Source: Canna indica (taxonomy: Eukaryota; Streptophyta; Magnoliopsida; Zingiberales; Cannaceae). From it: a DNA stretch of 64,000 bases. The notes under the pieces were generated by a model. That model searched no databases. It was not told where the DNA came from and worked only from the letters and a program-made list of their open reading frames with translations. Within the stretch, counting starts at the first letter, position 1; every line of letters starts with the position of its first letter. The DNA is taken from positions 10,774,501 through 10,838,500 of the forward strand of contig CP136892.1 in NCBI GenBank assembly GCA_034359265.1, in the 5' to 3' direction. The translations under genes and the position numbers were made by a program. Shown one piece after another: positions 11,666 to 23,176 of this stretch.

Positions 11666-14254
11666 CTATATATATCCATCAATTGAGCACTCAAATATTC
11701 AATATGCATGGTATATCAATTATTGGCTTATCTATCTATATAACAAAAGGAACGTCAAAGTGCATGCATCAAAATCTACTCAATTAATTACAATATCTAT
11801 CAACTTAACCTAATTCCCACATTGTTAAGCTATACGGTTGACCATTAATTATTTAATTATATATTATTACTAGCTATCTATCTTTCTATCTCTATACCTT
11901 TGTTAATTTAAACTCAATTTGGAATGGAGCAGGTAGTTTCTTTACTTGGAAGAATGAAGCTTTTTGATCTCATCTGAATGATATTATTTTATTATTGTTA
12001 TCATTATATATAATTAGTCATTATCAGTAATGCTTGGTGAGTCAAAGACATGCAGCAATTCTCTATATATGTTTTGTTCTCCATTTTGTCTAAGATCTCC
12101 TCCAGATTTCGTTCCAATATTCTTCTCACCTTGATTGAGACTGCATGCTGCCATATATTTTATATATACATAATATTTAAGTCTCACTTGTTCTCCAGTT
12201 TTATTAGTTTTTGTTATATGATCAGCTAATTAATCATAATCCCACTTCCACAATTCCTACTTCATACGCTATATATCCTCTCTTTTATATATATTCTTCA
12301 TTCCATGTTTATATCACCCTCACTTGTGGGATGACATCTTTGAGCAGGAATAGGATACCTTCTTAAATGGCTTGGATAGTGATTAATTCATGGCGATTTA
12401 TATATATTTGATTTCATCACAACAGTATAAATTGATGATATATATAAACTAATTCAATGTAAAGTTATGGTCGCTAATCTTAATTAAAATTATACTTGAA
12501 CTCATCAAATTATCGTGTTTGGTTGAAACCCATGATAATTTACATTACCACTCAATTAGTAATTCATATTACCAAGAGAGAGGGTGACTATATATGTGGA
12601 TTACCAGTAAAATAATAATGTTAATTTTTTATTTTTTGACAAAATTACTTCCTACTAAAATATCATCTATTAACATAGAATTTTTTTTTTGCCTCATCTC
12701 ATAGTAAAGTGATAATCCCTATTTTTTTTTTAATTCTGTTTAGTTTATTTTTTTATTTGAGGGTATTTTAATTAAAGATATAAATTTTTCATTAATATTT
12801 TTTATACCAAACAAGGTAATACGAATTACTGGCGAGACTACCAGTACATGCCAAACATGATGATGTAACATTATCGATAATTTTAAAAATAATAATCCAT
12901 TTGAGTAGTAATCTAGATCTCCAAAAAATTTAGTGATAATGTACCAAACGCCTCCCTTAGTTCTTTTGGTACGTTAAAAATATGAAATTGCGTGAGTTTA
13001 TACACTAAAATAATTATATTTACCAAACTTTTATAAAAATATTTTGTAAATAAAAATAAATAAGAATGACATTTAATTTATACACTGAAAATTATGATTT
13101 GCCTTCATAAGTTATGCCGATTAATCTATTACTTAATTAATTGTTACAATTTCGGAATGAAAGTTTCATTCCTTTGCATATAATTATTTCATCTAAAATT
13201 AATCAGCAGAAATATTTGAATATTAAGGAATGCTCAACGTGACAAACACTTATTATCCGTGGTCATAATTAGACTTGTGCTTTTGAGCCTAATATGACTA
13301 ACTCGTCATTTTTAGGTCAGAATTAATCAAATATTAATTGACGATAATTAAAATACTTAAATTGTTAGAGCAAGCTAATATTTGTCATCATCCGGAATCC
13401 TAAAGCCCTTTATACTGAAATTAATTCTTAATTAAATTGCTTCAGCATTTTAATGAGGGTATTTTTGACATTTAGCAATTGGCCCAAGCCCAGCCCGCTA
13501 ACTTTCCAGCCCATGAGCCGCCGAATATGACGAGGATAAAGAGGTAAATTTATCAATGGGATTTCTAGAAAACTAAGTTATTAATCAATTAATACATAAA
13601 TATTAGAAAGACAGATCACTCATTTCATTGTGTACGCAGGACGCTATATTTAGTCATCGTCATCGATGTGACGTGTCAATCTGTCTGCCGACAAGCGACG
13701 TTTGATCACGATTCCGCGTGGCATCGCTTGCACGGGAGGACAAATGTCAACGCCGTTGACTTATCTCTGTTCAATTATTTAAAGATGGAATCTGATTCGT
13801 GAATCAATCCACTGGAGATCACTATACTTTTTCGTTTCAAAAGATTACCATAAATAAAGAATTAAAGAAGAAGTGGCAACTTGGGCGGCCACTCCATGAA
13901 TAAACTTTATCGCATAAAATTCATTCAACAATTAGTAATGCTTTTGATTGAGTAATTTTTCTAAATAAAAATAATTTTATCGGAGATTTCTAAAAGTAAA
14001 ATAATAGTTTGTATCACATATTTATTTAATAGTGTAAGGGAGGATAGAATTAGGGATATATTAATATCCAATATTTACTTTAGTGCACCGACTAGAAGAA
14101 TATAAGAATAAAAAAATATAAAATTAATATTGTATTTGATGTACATCAAATTAAAAAAATTATATTCAATCATCACTATTTATTATTCAATCCAATCCTA
14201 TAGCATGAAAAAATATTTTTTTCTAATTAAATAATTAGGTGTTATAATTTCACC
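11666..14254. other. Non-coding, AT-rich interval
   Basis: No coding segment or RNA gene recognised. The stretch 13640-13800 looks promoter-like and is listed separately. Elsewhere there are long A/T runs and ATATAT tracts. Confidence 0.4.
13650..13800 (+). promoter_or_regulatory. Orphan promoter-like cluster
   Basis: Within 150 bases there is a TGACGTGTCA word (bZIP/ABRE-like, about 13669), a GTTGACTTA W-box-like word (13755) and a TATTTAAAG TATA-like word (13776), in a more GC-rich patch than the surroundings. No gene follows downstream on the plus strand before the LINE fragment. It may be the relic of a deleted gene or chance. Confidence 0.2.
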
Positions 14255-14880
14255 TAGAAGATCCCCTCCCAAAACTTATGAGCATATCCTTACTAGTATT
14301 GATGTCAAGTTAAAATTGGAAGGTTAACTTACTATCTCAGGCTGGTAAGTTTATTTTGATAAAATATGTTCTCAACTCTATACCTACCTATTCTATTTCT
14401 TTCACCGGGATAAATTTCGAGCTTACTAATAAAATTGAATCTACGATTAAAAATTTTCTTTGGAGTAACTCCTCTGATAGGAGAGGCTTGCATTTAGTTA
14501 ATTGGGATACCATCACTTTACCCAAAGACAGAGGGGGGGGTCTTGGTATTCAGGACCTTAAAACCAAGAGTATTTATTTGCAAGCAGGTAGAATCTTTGC
14601 AATCATAACTCTATTTGAGTTTAGTTAGTTAAAATCAAGTACCCTTCTATTAATTCCTTCAACCGTTGCTGCCATTTTAAAGCTTCTTATGATTGGAAGC
14701 TTTTTTTAATAGCTTTCAACAAGCTTCACTTAGGCTTTAAGTCTGTTATTGGTTCAGGTAATAGAACCTCATTCTTAAGTGACAACTGGACTTTGGACAT
14801 GCATTTTACTATCAAGTCTACTTACTTTAATATGAATTTGGTTAACCAAATTATTGATGTTCAACATTTACTTTAGGATC
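14255..14880 (+). pseudogene. LINE (L1-type) reverse transcriptase C-terminal fragment
   Basis: Plus-strand frames from about 14317 read LLSQAGKFILIKYVLNSIP, the conserved segment after the RT palm of plant L1 elements. Then come FLWSN and HLVNWDTITLPKDRGG (by about 14540) and, in another frame near 14750-14870, VIGSGNRTSFLSDNW, the start of the zf-RVT region. Frameshifts and stops break it. It ends abruptly at the Copia LTR copy at 14881, and the LINE does not resume after 19262, so it is a truncated piece and not a simple split copy. Nothing suggests it is active. Confidence 0.8.
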
Positions 14881-15268
14881 GACAAGGCTACTGCCAAATC
14901 TTCTGCCTTGTTCAGTCGATCGACCGGTGGACTGAACTCAGGCTGAGGCTAATTTTTTCTTTATATTTGTTACAAGCTTTTTCATAGATTTAGTTATCAA
15001 GTTCTAACTTGGATAACCTTACAATTAGGCTTGAGATAAGATCGTCCTAGGGGTATATTACAAGACATCTACTTAGTCTTTGCTCGAGCCTTTCTTTGAC
15101 GTTCTTTTTCTATCGATTCTTGACGATCGTTTATTTCGTTTCTTCGAACGAAGTTTGCATGCTTATCGCAACCTCAACATGAACTCAAAACTTCACACAT
15201 AGATTAAATATATGTTTGTTATCATCAAAATAAAGATCGAAGCTTGAGAGAAACCCTTAAGCCAACAA
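14881..15268 (-). repeat. 3' LTR copy of the Copia element (truncated)
   Basis: 388 bases, more than 90 percent identical by eye to 18877-19262. It starts (minus strand) TGTTGGCTTAAGGG and stops after GCAGTAGCCTTGTC, where the related LTR at 28506-29921 continues for over 1 kb more (its CAGTAGCCTTGTC is at about 28816). The truncated end carries GACAAGGC and GCCTTGTTC as an inverted pair that could form a small hairpin. Confidence 0.75.
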
Positions 15269-15699
15269 TCTCTTTTTTTTTTATGATGACAAACATAACA
15301 TAGAATTTAAAGAAAGCATATGCATATTTTTGTGAGTTTGAGTTAAGGCATACATGAGTTAAGGTATACAAGATATAAAACTCAACAAATACAAAAATAT
15401 ATATAACTCAACATATGCTCTCCCTATCAATGTGCATATCATTTTTGTTGTAAACTCCCCCTAACTATATGCATCATAAAAATAAGTATGACCTTATTTT
15501 TTCTCCCCTTTTAATATCCATAAAAAAGGTAAGAATTAAGGTACAATTAATGAGTGTCATCATGAAAATCAAGAAAGCCATAAAACCAAGTATCATCTAT
15601 CACTATAGTCCTTCATATTAATGTAAGCCTATAGAAAGACAAACATCAATAAGTCGCAAAGCTCCACTACAGAGCAATATATAAGTGTGATGACACTTT
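15269..15699 (-). other. Copia 3' internal non-coding segment
   Basis: Lies between the RNase H stop and the 3' LTR copy. It includes the A-rich purine run next to the LTR (PPT-like). No open frame of note. Confidence 0.5.
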
Positions 15700-16150
15700 C
15701 TAGAATACAATTTTTTGAAACCATATATGTTTTGAAAAAGAGCATTTTAACCAATTAGAAAAAGCACAAATTTCTAATTGCATCCTTAGGTTTGTAAAGC
15801 TTTTTTCAACCAAGAGTTTTGTAAATATATAGGCAAGTTGTTTGTCGGTGGATACAAATTCTACCGATATATTTTTCTTAGTCATATTATCTCTAAGAAA
15901 ATTGTGCCTTAGATCAATATGCTTAGTCCTAGAGTGTAAAATATGATTCTTTGTTAAATTTATTGCACTAGTATTGTCACAATGAATATGTATGCGAGAA
16001 TACTTAAGTCCATAATCTAAAAGAGTTTGTTTCATCCATAGGACTTGTGCACAACAACTAGCCGCAGCGATGTCTTCCACTTCGATAGTTGAAAGTGCAA
16101 CTGAGTTTTATTTCATTGAGAAACAAGAAACAAGACTCGCTCCTAAGAAT
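15700..16150 (-). pseudogene. Copia pol: RNase H domain
   Basis: The minus-strand frame (15700-16080 and a little upstream) reads MEDIAAASCCAQVLWMKQTL, then HCDNTSAINLTKNHILHSRT and KHIDLRHNFLRD. These are the usual Ty1/Copia RNase H landmarks, with the conserved Asp in the CDN motif present. The upstream part containing the first catalytic Asp and Glu lies in a broken stretch. The frame ends in a normal stop at 15700-15702, so the C-terminus of pol is intact. Domain order puts it last in pol, as expected for Copia. Confidence 0.85.
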
Positions 16151-16272
16151 TGACAACACATACTAGTGCTTTTTCTATCTACTTTACACCCGGTAAAATT
16201 TGCGTCCGAAAAACCGATTAAATCAAAAGATGTATGATATGTATACCATAATCCTAAGTCAACCGTGTCCTT

Positions 16273-17224
16273 TCAATATCTCAATATGCGTTTGACCGCA
16301 CTTAAATGAGACATTCTAGGGCAAGATTGAAACCTAGCACATGCACAAACGCTAAACATGATATCGGGTCTACTTGCGGTTAAGTAAAGAAGACTACCAA
16401 TCATACCTCGATATCGTTTTTCGTTGACTTTGACACCATCTTCATTTTTGTCAAGCTTGATAGATATGCTCATTGGTGTAGAAGGTATATTGGCTTCATT
16501 CATCCCAAATATTTTGATGAGCTCCTTTGTGTACTTGGCTTGATTGATGAAGATGCCTTTGTTGGTTTGCTTGATTTGGAGACCAAGCATGAAGGAGAGC
16601 TCTCCCATCATGCTCATCTCGATCAAACTCATCTTGCATACACTTAGCAAACCACTTATAAAGAGTTTCATTAGTAGCATCAAAAATCATGTCATCAACA
16701 TAAATTTGAACTAATAAAATATCATTTTCATGATGTTTAATAAAAAGTAAAATATCGTTTTTTCCAACGTTAAAATCTTGTTCAATTAAAAAATTTGAAA
16801 GCCTGTCATACCAAGCCATATGGGCATGTTTTAAACCATATAATGCCTTTTTAAGTTTGAAAACATGGTTTGGAAGCTCAAAACTTTCAAATCCGGGAGG
16901 TTGTTCAACATATACTTCTTCATTGATGAAACCATTTAAGAATACACTTTTAACATCAATTTGAAAAAGTTTAAAACATTTAAAACTAGCATATGCGAAA
17001 AGCATTCGAATTGCTTCTAATCTAGCTACTAGAGCATAAGTTCCATTATAATTTATCCCTTCTTGTTGATTGTACCCTTGTGCCACTAACCTAGCTTTGT
17101 TTCTAATGACTAATCATCCTTCATCAAATTTATTTCTAAATACCCATTTAGTCTCAATTATAGTTTGTTCGCTAGGTCTAGGTACTAAGTCTCATACATC
17201 ATTTCTAGCAAATTGGTTGAGTTC
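16273..17224 (-). pseudogene. Copia pol: reverse transcriptase domain
   Basis: The minus-strand frame 16496-17086 holds YNQQEGINY, then FQIDVKSVFLNGFINEEVYV (palm), PNHVFKLKKALYGLKHAHMA, and the catalytic YVDDMIF box. A shifted frame (16273-16683) carries the thumb: FMLGLQIKQT, TPMSISIKLDKNED, YRGMIGSLLYLTASRPDIMF. The frame change near 16600 and stops around 17100-17220 show the enzyme is no longer translatable in one piece. The YVDD catalytic residues survive. Confidence 0.9.
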
Positions 17225-18456
17225 TTATTGCATAGCTAGTACCCAAAACTCATCTTCTATTGCTTCCCTAATGTTCTTAGGCTCTACTTGAGATATAAAT
17301 GCTACATATTGACAAATATCCTTGAGTTTAGAGCGCGTTATCACTCGAGTTGATGGTTCTCCAATGACTTGATCCATTGGATGATCCCTTATCAACCGAT
17401 ATCCTTTGGGGAGAGATAGTAGAGCTTCTTCTTCCTCATCTTCAACTTGAGGTAGAGTTGTGGATGATGGTTTTTCATGTTGTATTTCCTCATTATCTCC
17501 ATCCTCCACCTCTTTGTCAAGAAGTGTGAGGTCCTCAAGTTCCTCACCTATATTTATAATCTTTACATTTCTAGAAGAATTATTAGTTTCATTAAATGTG
17601 ACATGCATAGATTCTTCAACAATCATGATTCTACGATTGTATACTCTATATGCCTTAGAATTAATGGAGTAACCTAGGAAAATCCCTTCATCGGATTTAG
17701 AATCAAAATTTTCTAAATGCTCCTTAGTGTTTAAGATGAAATATTTGCATCCAAAAATATGAAAATATCCCACATTTGGGATTTTACCATTCCAAAGCTC
17801 AAAATGTATTTTCTTAATTTTAGGTCTTAATAAAATGTGATTAAGCACATAACAAGAGGTATTTATGGCTTCGGCCCAAAAATACTTAGGCAAATTATTT
17901 TCACATAGCATGATCCTAGCCATCTCTTGTAAAGTTCTATTCTTCATCTCAACTATCTCATTTTGTTGATGGGTCCTAGGGAAATAAAATGTATGTTTAA
18001 TACCTAAATCATCATAAAATTCGGCAAATTTTTTATTTTTAAACTCTCCTCCATTATCACTTCAAAATTTTAAAATTGAAACTTCTTTCTCATTTGTAGT
18101 TTTCTTAGTAAACTTTTTGAAAAACTCAAAAATTTTATTTTTCTTAGCTAAAAAAAAAAATTTAGATGTACTAACTTAATTAATGTCATGTAAAGTTATA
18201 ACTTTTCACCTAGACTAACTACATGACATGAACCAAAAAGATCCATGTGCACAAGCTCAAGAATTCTAGATGTACTAACTAAATTAATGCTATGAAATGA
18301 AGATTTAACTTGCTTACCTAGTTGACATGCATCACAAAGTTTGTCCTTTTCAAATTTTATCTTGGGTAATCATTTAACTAATTCATTCTTAGATATTTCT
18401 TGGATGAGGCTCATGCTAGCATGTCCTAGCCTTCTATGTCACAACCAAGAGTCATT
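17225..18456 (-). pseudogene. Copia pol: gag-pre-integrase and integrase
   Basis: The region 17225-17947 (minus) reads MKNRTLQEMARIMLCENNLP, KYFWAEAINTSCYVLNHILL and FHIFGCKYFI, the C-terminal half of the Copia integrase core plus the GKxxxF-like tail. Upstream, in broken frames (about 17950-18440), HRRLGHA-type and CDACQLGK-type segments give the zinc-binding HHCC region, and a NGGEF-type motif gives a catalytic Asp/Glu neighbourhood. Several stops interrupt it. Joining of linear cDNA to host DNA is the family's function; this copy is inactive. Confidence 0.8.
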
Positions 18457-18828
18457 CTACATGGCAACTAAGCATCTAACATGGGAATTAGGCAAGACAT
18501 TTAAATCTAATGTGTAGACATTTTCTTGTCTATTTCCAATAAATATGATATCATTAGATGGTGCACTCCTAATGATACATTTAGATGCTTCAAAGATAAT
18601 TATGTATTCATTGTCACCCAATTGTGATATGCTAATCAAGTTATATTTTAACCCATCAACTAATAAAATATTCTTAATGTATGGGTAAGGAAGAATACCT
18701 ATATCACCAATGCCAACAATCTTACCTTTGTCATTGTCTCCAAATATTACATGTCTACCATCTTTGCTTGATAGGGTTATAAATAAGTTGATATCACCCG
18801 TCATGTGCTTTGAGCAACCACTATCCAA
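18457..18828 (-). pseudogene. Copia pol: aspartic protease
   Basis: The minus-strand frame begins MDSGCSKHMTGD, the Copia protease active site (DSGC...HMTG), and continues into FGDNDKGKIVGIGDI and NLISISQLGDNEY, typical of the protease to pre-integrase spacer. Nothing resembling gag or a CCHC knuckle precedes it: only about 48 bases separate it from the 5' LTR copy. The gag deletion and the broken downstream frames mark a defective element. Confidence 0.85.
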
Positions 18829-18876
18829 TATCTAAGTGCTTCTACTTGCTTGAGGATGCTTCTTCATCTACAAAAG

Positions 18877-19262
18877 GACAAGGCTACTGCCAAATCTTCT
18901 GCCTTGTTCGATCGATCGATCGGTCGATCGAACTCAGGCTGAGGCTGAGTTTTTCTTTATATTTGTTACATGCTTTTCATAGATTTAGTTAGAAAGTTCT
19001 AACTTGGATAACTTTATAATTAGACTTGGGATAATATCGTCCTAGGAGTATATTACAAGACATCTACTTAATCTACGTCTGAGCCTTTCTTTGACGTTAT
19101 TTTTCTATCGATTCTTGACGATCGTTTATTTTGTTTCTTCGAACGAAGTTTGCATGCTTATCGCAACATCAACCTAAACTCAAAACTTCACACATATATT
19201 AAATATATGCTTGTTATCATCAAAATGAAGATCAAAGCTTGAGAGAAACCCTTAAGCCAACA
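18877..19262 (-). repeat. 5' LTR copy of the Copia element (truncated)
   Basis: The partner of 14881-15268; on the minus strand it begins TGTTGGCTTAAGGG at 19262. It stops after CCTTGTC at 18877 and is followed directly by pol-proximal sequence, with no recognisable tRNA primer-binding site. It contains CGATCGATCGATCGGTCGATCG-like palindromic words where the other copy has a shorter version. Confidence 0.75.
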
Positions 19263-20522
19263 CTTACCCAGTGAACCAAACTAAGCCGTCGGCGATAGAA
19301 GACTAGCTCACCAAAACAAGCCGAGGGCGACTTAGGGATTTGAGGAGATGCTTCGTCGATGAATAAGAGCTCGAGGGAGCTGGTTCGTCGACGATTTAGC
19401 ACTCGGGAGAGCTGCTCGTAGAGGATATGGTCAGTGAGAAACTTCTTCATCTTCGGTTTAGGGGTTCCTCCTCTTGTCGGGGCTTTAGGGCATGAGGGGC
19501 TCATGGGGGATTTAGGGCAAAACTCAGATCCGGGTGGGTAAGTATAGATCGGCATCTAGTTTTAAAAAAATAATTTTTTAATCATGTTGGTGAAAAATTA
19601 TTTTTTTTATTCCACGTGTGTAGCACACGTGGACATCAAATAAGTTTTGAAAAAAATGATTTTCTAATGAGTTTTGAATAAAAAATATTTTTTTAATCAA
19701 CGTGTGCATGCCATGTCACACGATTAACGGGGTAGCTGATGAAATTTTGACGAAGGAATACAATTGATACAAATATGACAGTTTAGGATGTAATTTGGAA
19801 AAATAAAAATTCAAGATATATTTGAGACAAAGTCAAAAATTCAAAATATATTCAGATAATTATCCTTAAAACAAAAACTATACAAAACTTTTAGTGTTAA
19901 AAGTTTTAGGAAAAGTCTTTTAAGTAATTTAAAGACTTTTGGATTTTCAAGCCTAAAAACTCATTAAAATGATAATTTTTAATAAATAAAATGTTTATAT
20001 GTTATAAGAAAATCATCACATGCCTCCGGAAAAAATAATTTCATATTATAATTAGAAAAGATCCTACATATTATTTAATGTTTTACACTTTTATGAAAAA
20101 ATCTTTAAAATGCTTAAAGACTTTGTCCAAAAATCTTTAGGAGCCTCAAAAACTTATTAAAAAGCTAATTTTTAATAAATAACATAATTTTAAGTTACAA
20201 GAAAATAACCATATATAATTAAATATCAATTTTATGTTATAATGAGTACAAAAATTATAATATTTTAATATTATAGTTATAGGAAAATAATCACATATAA
20301 TTTTAAAAAAAAATCATATTATAATCAATACAAAAAAACTTTTATTGTTATAGATTTTCAAACAAAAAAACTTTAAATAGCTTAAATACTTTCGTTAAGG
20401 AATATGAAAGGATAAACAAGGTATTACATATTTTTCATTTTTGAATAAACATGATTTATTCTATTTTAAAGAATATTACTTAAAATTATTTCGATTTTGA
20501 AAAATTTTCTGCTTTCATTTAG
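19263..20522. other. Non-coding interval
   Basis: 19263-19560 is moderately GC-rich with a minus-strand open frame lacking any known domain. 19580-19870 ('GCACACGTGGACATC', 'TTAACGGGGTAGCTGATG', 'TTTAGGATGTAATTTGG') resembles degraded MULE-type terminal sequence. The rest is AT-rich. No gene supported. Confidence 0.4.
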
Positions 20523-22009
20523 AGGAAATTTGGTTGCCCGCAAGTGCAAATGCTGCAAAATTTAATTGCCTGCAAAAGCAAATGCCCGCAAAGAGATTTT
20601 GCAGTCTAACATTTGGTTGCCCGCAAGTAGAGTTACAACTTCTATTTGCAAGCGTTTGGTTGCCCGCAAGTAGAGTTACAACTTCTATTTGCAAGCGTTT
20701 GGTTGGCCGCAAATGAAAGTTGCAATTACACATGCAACTTGCATCTTACGAAATTTTTCTGGCCGAGCCGGGCACAAATTTTTTCGGGTTAGACTGAGCA
20801 GGGTTGGGACGGGCCGGGCGTGCACGAATTTATACGGGCCGGGTCATGGACAAATTTCCCAGGGCCGGGTCATGGACAAATTTCCCAGGGCCGGGCCGAG
20901 CACGATGTTTTTCGGGCCAGACACAAACTTTTTCGGGCAGCGCCGGGCACAATTTTTTTGGGGTCGGGCACGAATTTTTTTTCTAGCCGGGTCGGGGCTT
21001 GAATTTTTCGGGCAGGGCTGAGTAGACCAAGAAATTTTTGGGGCCGAGCCAAGCACGAATTTTTTGGGCCGGGTCCGGCACAGATTTTTTCAGGTCGGGA
21101 CGTGCACGAATTTTTTTGGGCTAGGCCAAACACGAATTTTTTCGAGTCGGCCTGAGCCTGGGCGGGATAGGCCGAGCAGTGCACGAAATTTTTCAAGCAG
21201 GGCTGGGCCGACCACGAATTTTTTCGGGCACAGATTTTTTTATCCGGGTCGGGCACGGATTTTTTCAGGCCGGGCCGTGGCACGAATTTTTCCGGGCAGG
21301 GCCGGGCCGACCACTAATTTTTTCGGGCAGGGCCGGGCCGGGCTGACCACTAATTTTTTTGGGCAGGGCCGGGCCGAGAACAAATTTTTTCGGGCCTAGC
21401 CGGGCACGAAAATTTTCAAGCCGGGTTGGGCACGAAAGTTTTCAGGCCGGGTCGGGCACAAATTTTTCGTGTCGGGTCGGGAACAAATTTTTTGGGCCAA
21501 GCCTGGGCACGAAATTTTTCGGGGCTGGGTCGGGCATAAATTTTTCGGGCTGAGCCTGAGATGAATTTTTTCGGGCCAGGCCGAAAACTTAGGCATGACA
21601 TGATTTGTCAGATCTAGTATAATAAAATAATAATTTTTATTTTTTGTATAATACTGAAAATATATTTAAAAAATCTATCAAACGACATCAGATGTAAAAT
21701 ATGACACCACCATCGCATTCAGCGCGCGAAAATCTACAACTTTGATATTTATCTTGTCTCCATCCGACAACTCTAAGTCGTCAAAATTAATTTTTTTAGT
21801 ACTTAAATTATTACATTTGCAATCCGCAATCTTGTATTGCGAACTTTTTGGGCTGCAATTCGACTTGCGGCTCGCAAATGATATTAGAAATACAAGTTGC
21901 AACTAGTAAATGCTGCAAAATACTTTTGCAGCCAACCAAATAAATTTGTTATCTAAATGCTGCAACTCTCTAGCTGCAGCATTTGCACTTACGGGCAACC
22001 AAACGCCCC
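20523..22009 (+). mobile_element. TIR element with internal minisatellite, copy 2
   Basis: The ends (AGGAAATTTGGTTGCCCGC at the left, GGGCAACCAAACGCCCC at the right) and the inner order match copy 1 at 9833-11665: TIR, CGCAAGTAGAGTTACAA words (here duplicated), TGCATCTTACGAAATTTTTC, minisatellite, then GACACCACCATCGCATTCAG, then the right TIR. Copy 2 is 1.49 kb against 1.83 kb, the difference being mainly array length. No matching flanking duplication was found. Confidence 0.7.
20755..21590 (+). repeat. Degenerate GC/T minisatellite, copy 2
   Basis: About 30 units of the CGGGCCGGGC + CACGAATTTTTT type seen at 10025-11260, in the same orientation and the same place within the element. A local direct duplication of about 33 bases (GGGTCATGGACAAATTTCCC) occurs at 20840-20895. 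Multi-frame open stretches are composition artefacts. Confidence 0.85.
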
Positions 22010-22036
22010 TTGATAATTCCTGTGACATAGTCTAAA

Positions 22037-22318
22037 TTGTATCATTTAGATGGAATCCATAAAGTCGAGTTATCTTCAATTTAGCCAACTATGGATAACA
22101 CAGTTGGTGATAATATGTTATATGTTACTTAAAAATCTATGGTTCAATCTCTAGTATGATCACATATCGTGATTTTCTATCTTTGTTATAAATGTTTTTT
22201 TGTCTTTGATATTGTATCATTTAGATGGAATCCATAAAGTAGAATTATCTTCAATTTGTCTTTGGTGTTGTGTCATTTAGATGGAATCCATCAAGTAGAA
22301 TTATATTCATTTTGTCTT
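22037..22318 (+). repeat. Three imperfect copies of a ~48-bp unit
   Basis: The phrase TCATTTAGATGGAATCCAT, with its continuation AAAGTAGAATTATCTTCA, occurs at about 22046, 22217 and 22274. The first and second copies are separated by about 125 bases of other sequence. Small local duplication; no function inferred. Confidence 0.7.
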
Positions 22319-23176
22319 TGATTGAAATTTTAAAGTGGTTAAGTCCAACAAATATAAATCCATCAGATGATTAATCTAATTCAACTTGATTGAGATTGTA
22401 TACCAATTAATAAATAATGACAATGTGTCACATCACTCTTATTCATCATGGTTGTTTAAGTCAATTTAATTTAAATATCTAAATATCTAAATATTAGTGT
22501 AAGTTTGTTTGAACCAAATTATTTAATTTAATCATCTCTAAATAAAATAAGTAAAATGTTTTTGAATACCATGTGTGAGGGAATATTGTTTGAATATTTT
22601 TACCAAAAATACTAACAGATATTGGAACCATGCTTTCAGGATGCAGCAATTCTTTCAAGATGCTTGGTGTGAAAGGATACGCTCACCATCTCCAACCATA
22701 AATATCATTAATAGAGCTTGTCAGTAGTTCAAAGCGGCTCTCCCTCTCACCCTCATTAAATAAGACATTGAAAGCAAATGTTTCTTAACCCCGATGCAAT
22801 TCCAGGATTCAAAACTCAGCATTGAATTCATCAATTTCAAATCACAGGAAACCACAGCACCTCCTTGTTTGCCCAGCCATCAACCTCATTGATAGCACCA
22901 CAATCGCCACATGGCTAGTTTCTCCAAGTCTTGTACCTCCTTGATGCAATCTATTTCGGGCTTTGGCTGGCAGAATCAACCCAAATTCTCTCCTTCTCCC
23001 TCACTGCTCTGCTCATTGTCAATTCAAATTTCCTTTCTCCTACTCCACCTGTTTCAAATTCAATACCCCCAGGAATGTTAAAGATTTGAAGTACCATCTT
23101 TCTCAAAATTACAAGACTTCTTTTTGATGCCATAAACGCCATTACTGAGTTCCATAAGCTACCTTTTCCTCTGCCC
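22319..23176. other. Upstream region of the OFP6-like gene
   Basis: No coding sequence. AT-rich to about 22600, then of mixed composition. No convincing TATA box within 100 bases of the start codon, but C/T-rich stretches (22980-23050 and near 23160) are present, as in TATA-less plant promoters. Confidence 0.4.

Larger units (their letters stand above)
14881..19262 (-). mobile_element. Ty1/Copia retrotransposon without gag, minus strand
   Basis: Two direct repeats (14881-15268 and 18877-19262) flank a minus-strand pol region with the Copia order protease, integrase, reverse transcriptase, RNase H. Read on the minus strand each repeat begins TGTTGGCTTAAGGG, like the TGTTGGCTTTAG start of the solo LTR at 28506. 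A purine run (A-rich then AGAGAT) at about 15269-15281 precedes the 3' copy and fits a polypurine tract. No gag frame is found between the 5' copy and the protease, and both repeats stop at the same base instead of at a CA end. No 5-bp duplication is visible. Confidence 0.8.

Noticed and set aside
19232..19555. 107-codon minus-strand frame right of the Copia element
   Set aside because: It begins in unique DNA and runs into the LTR copy; no recognisable domain.
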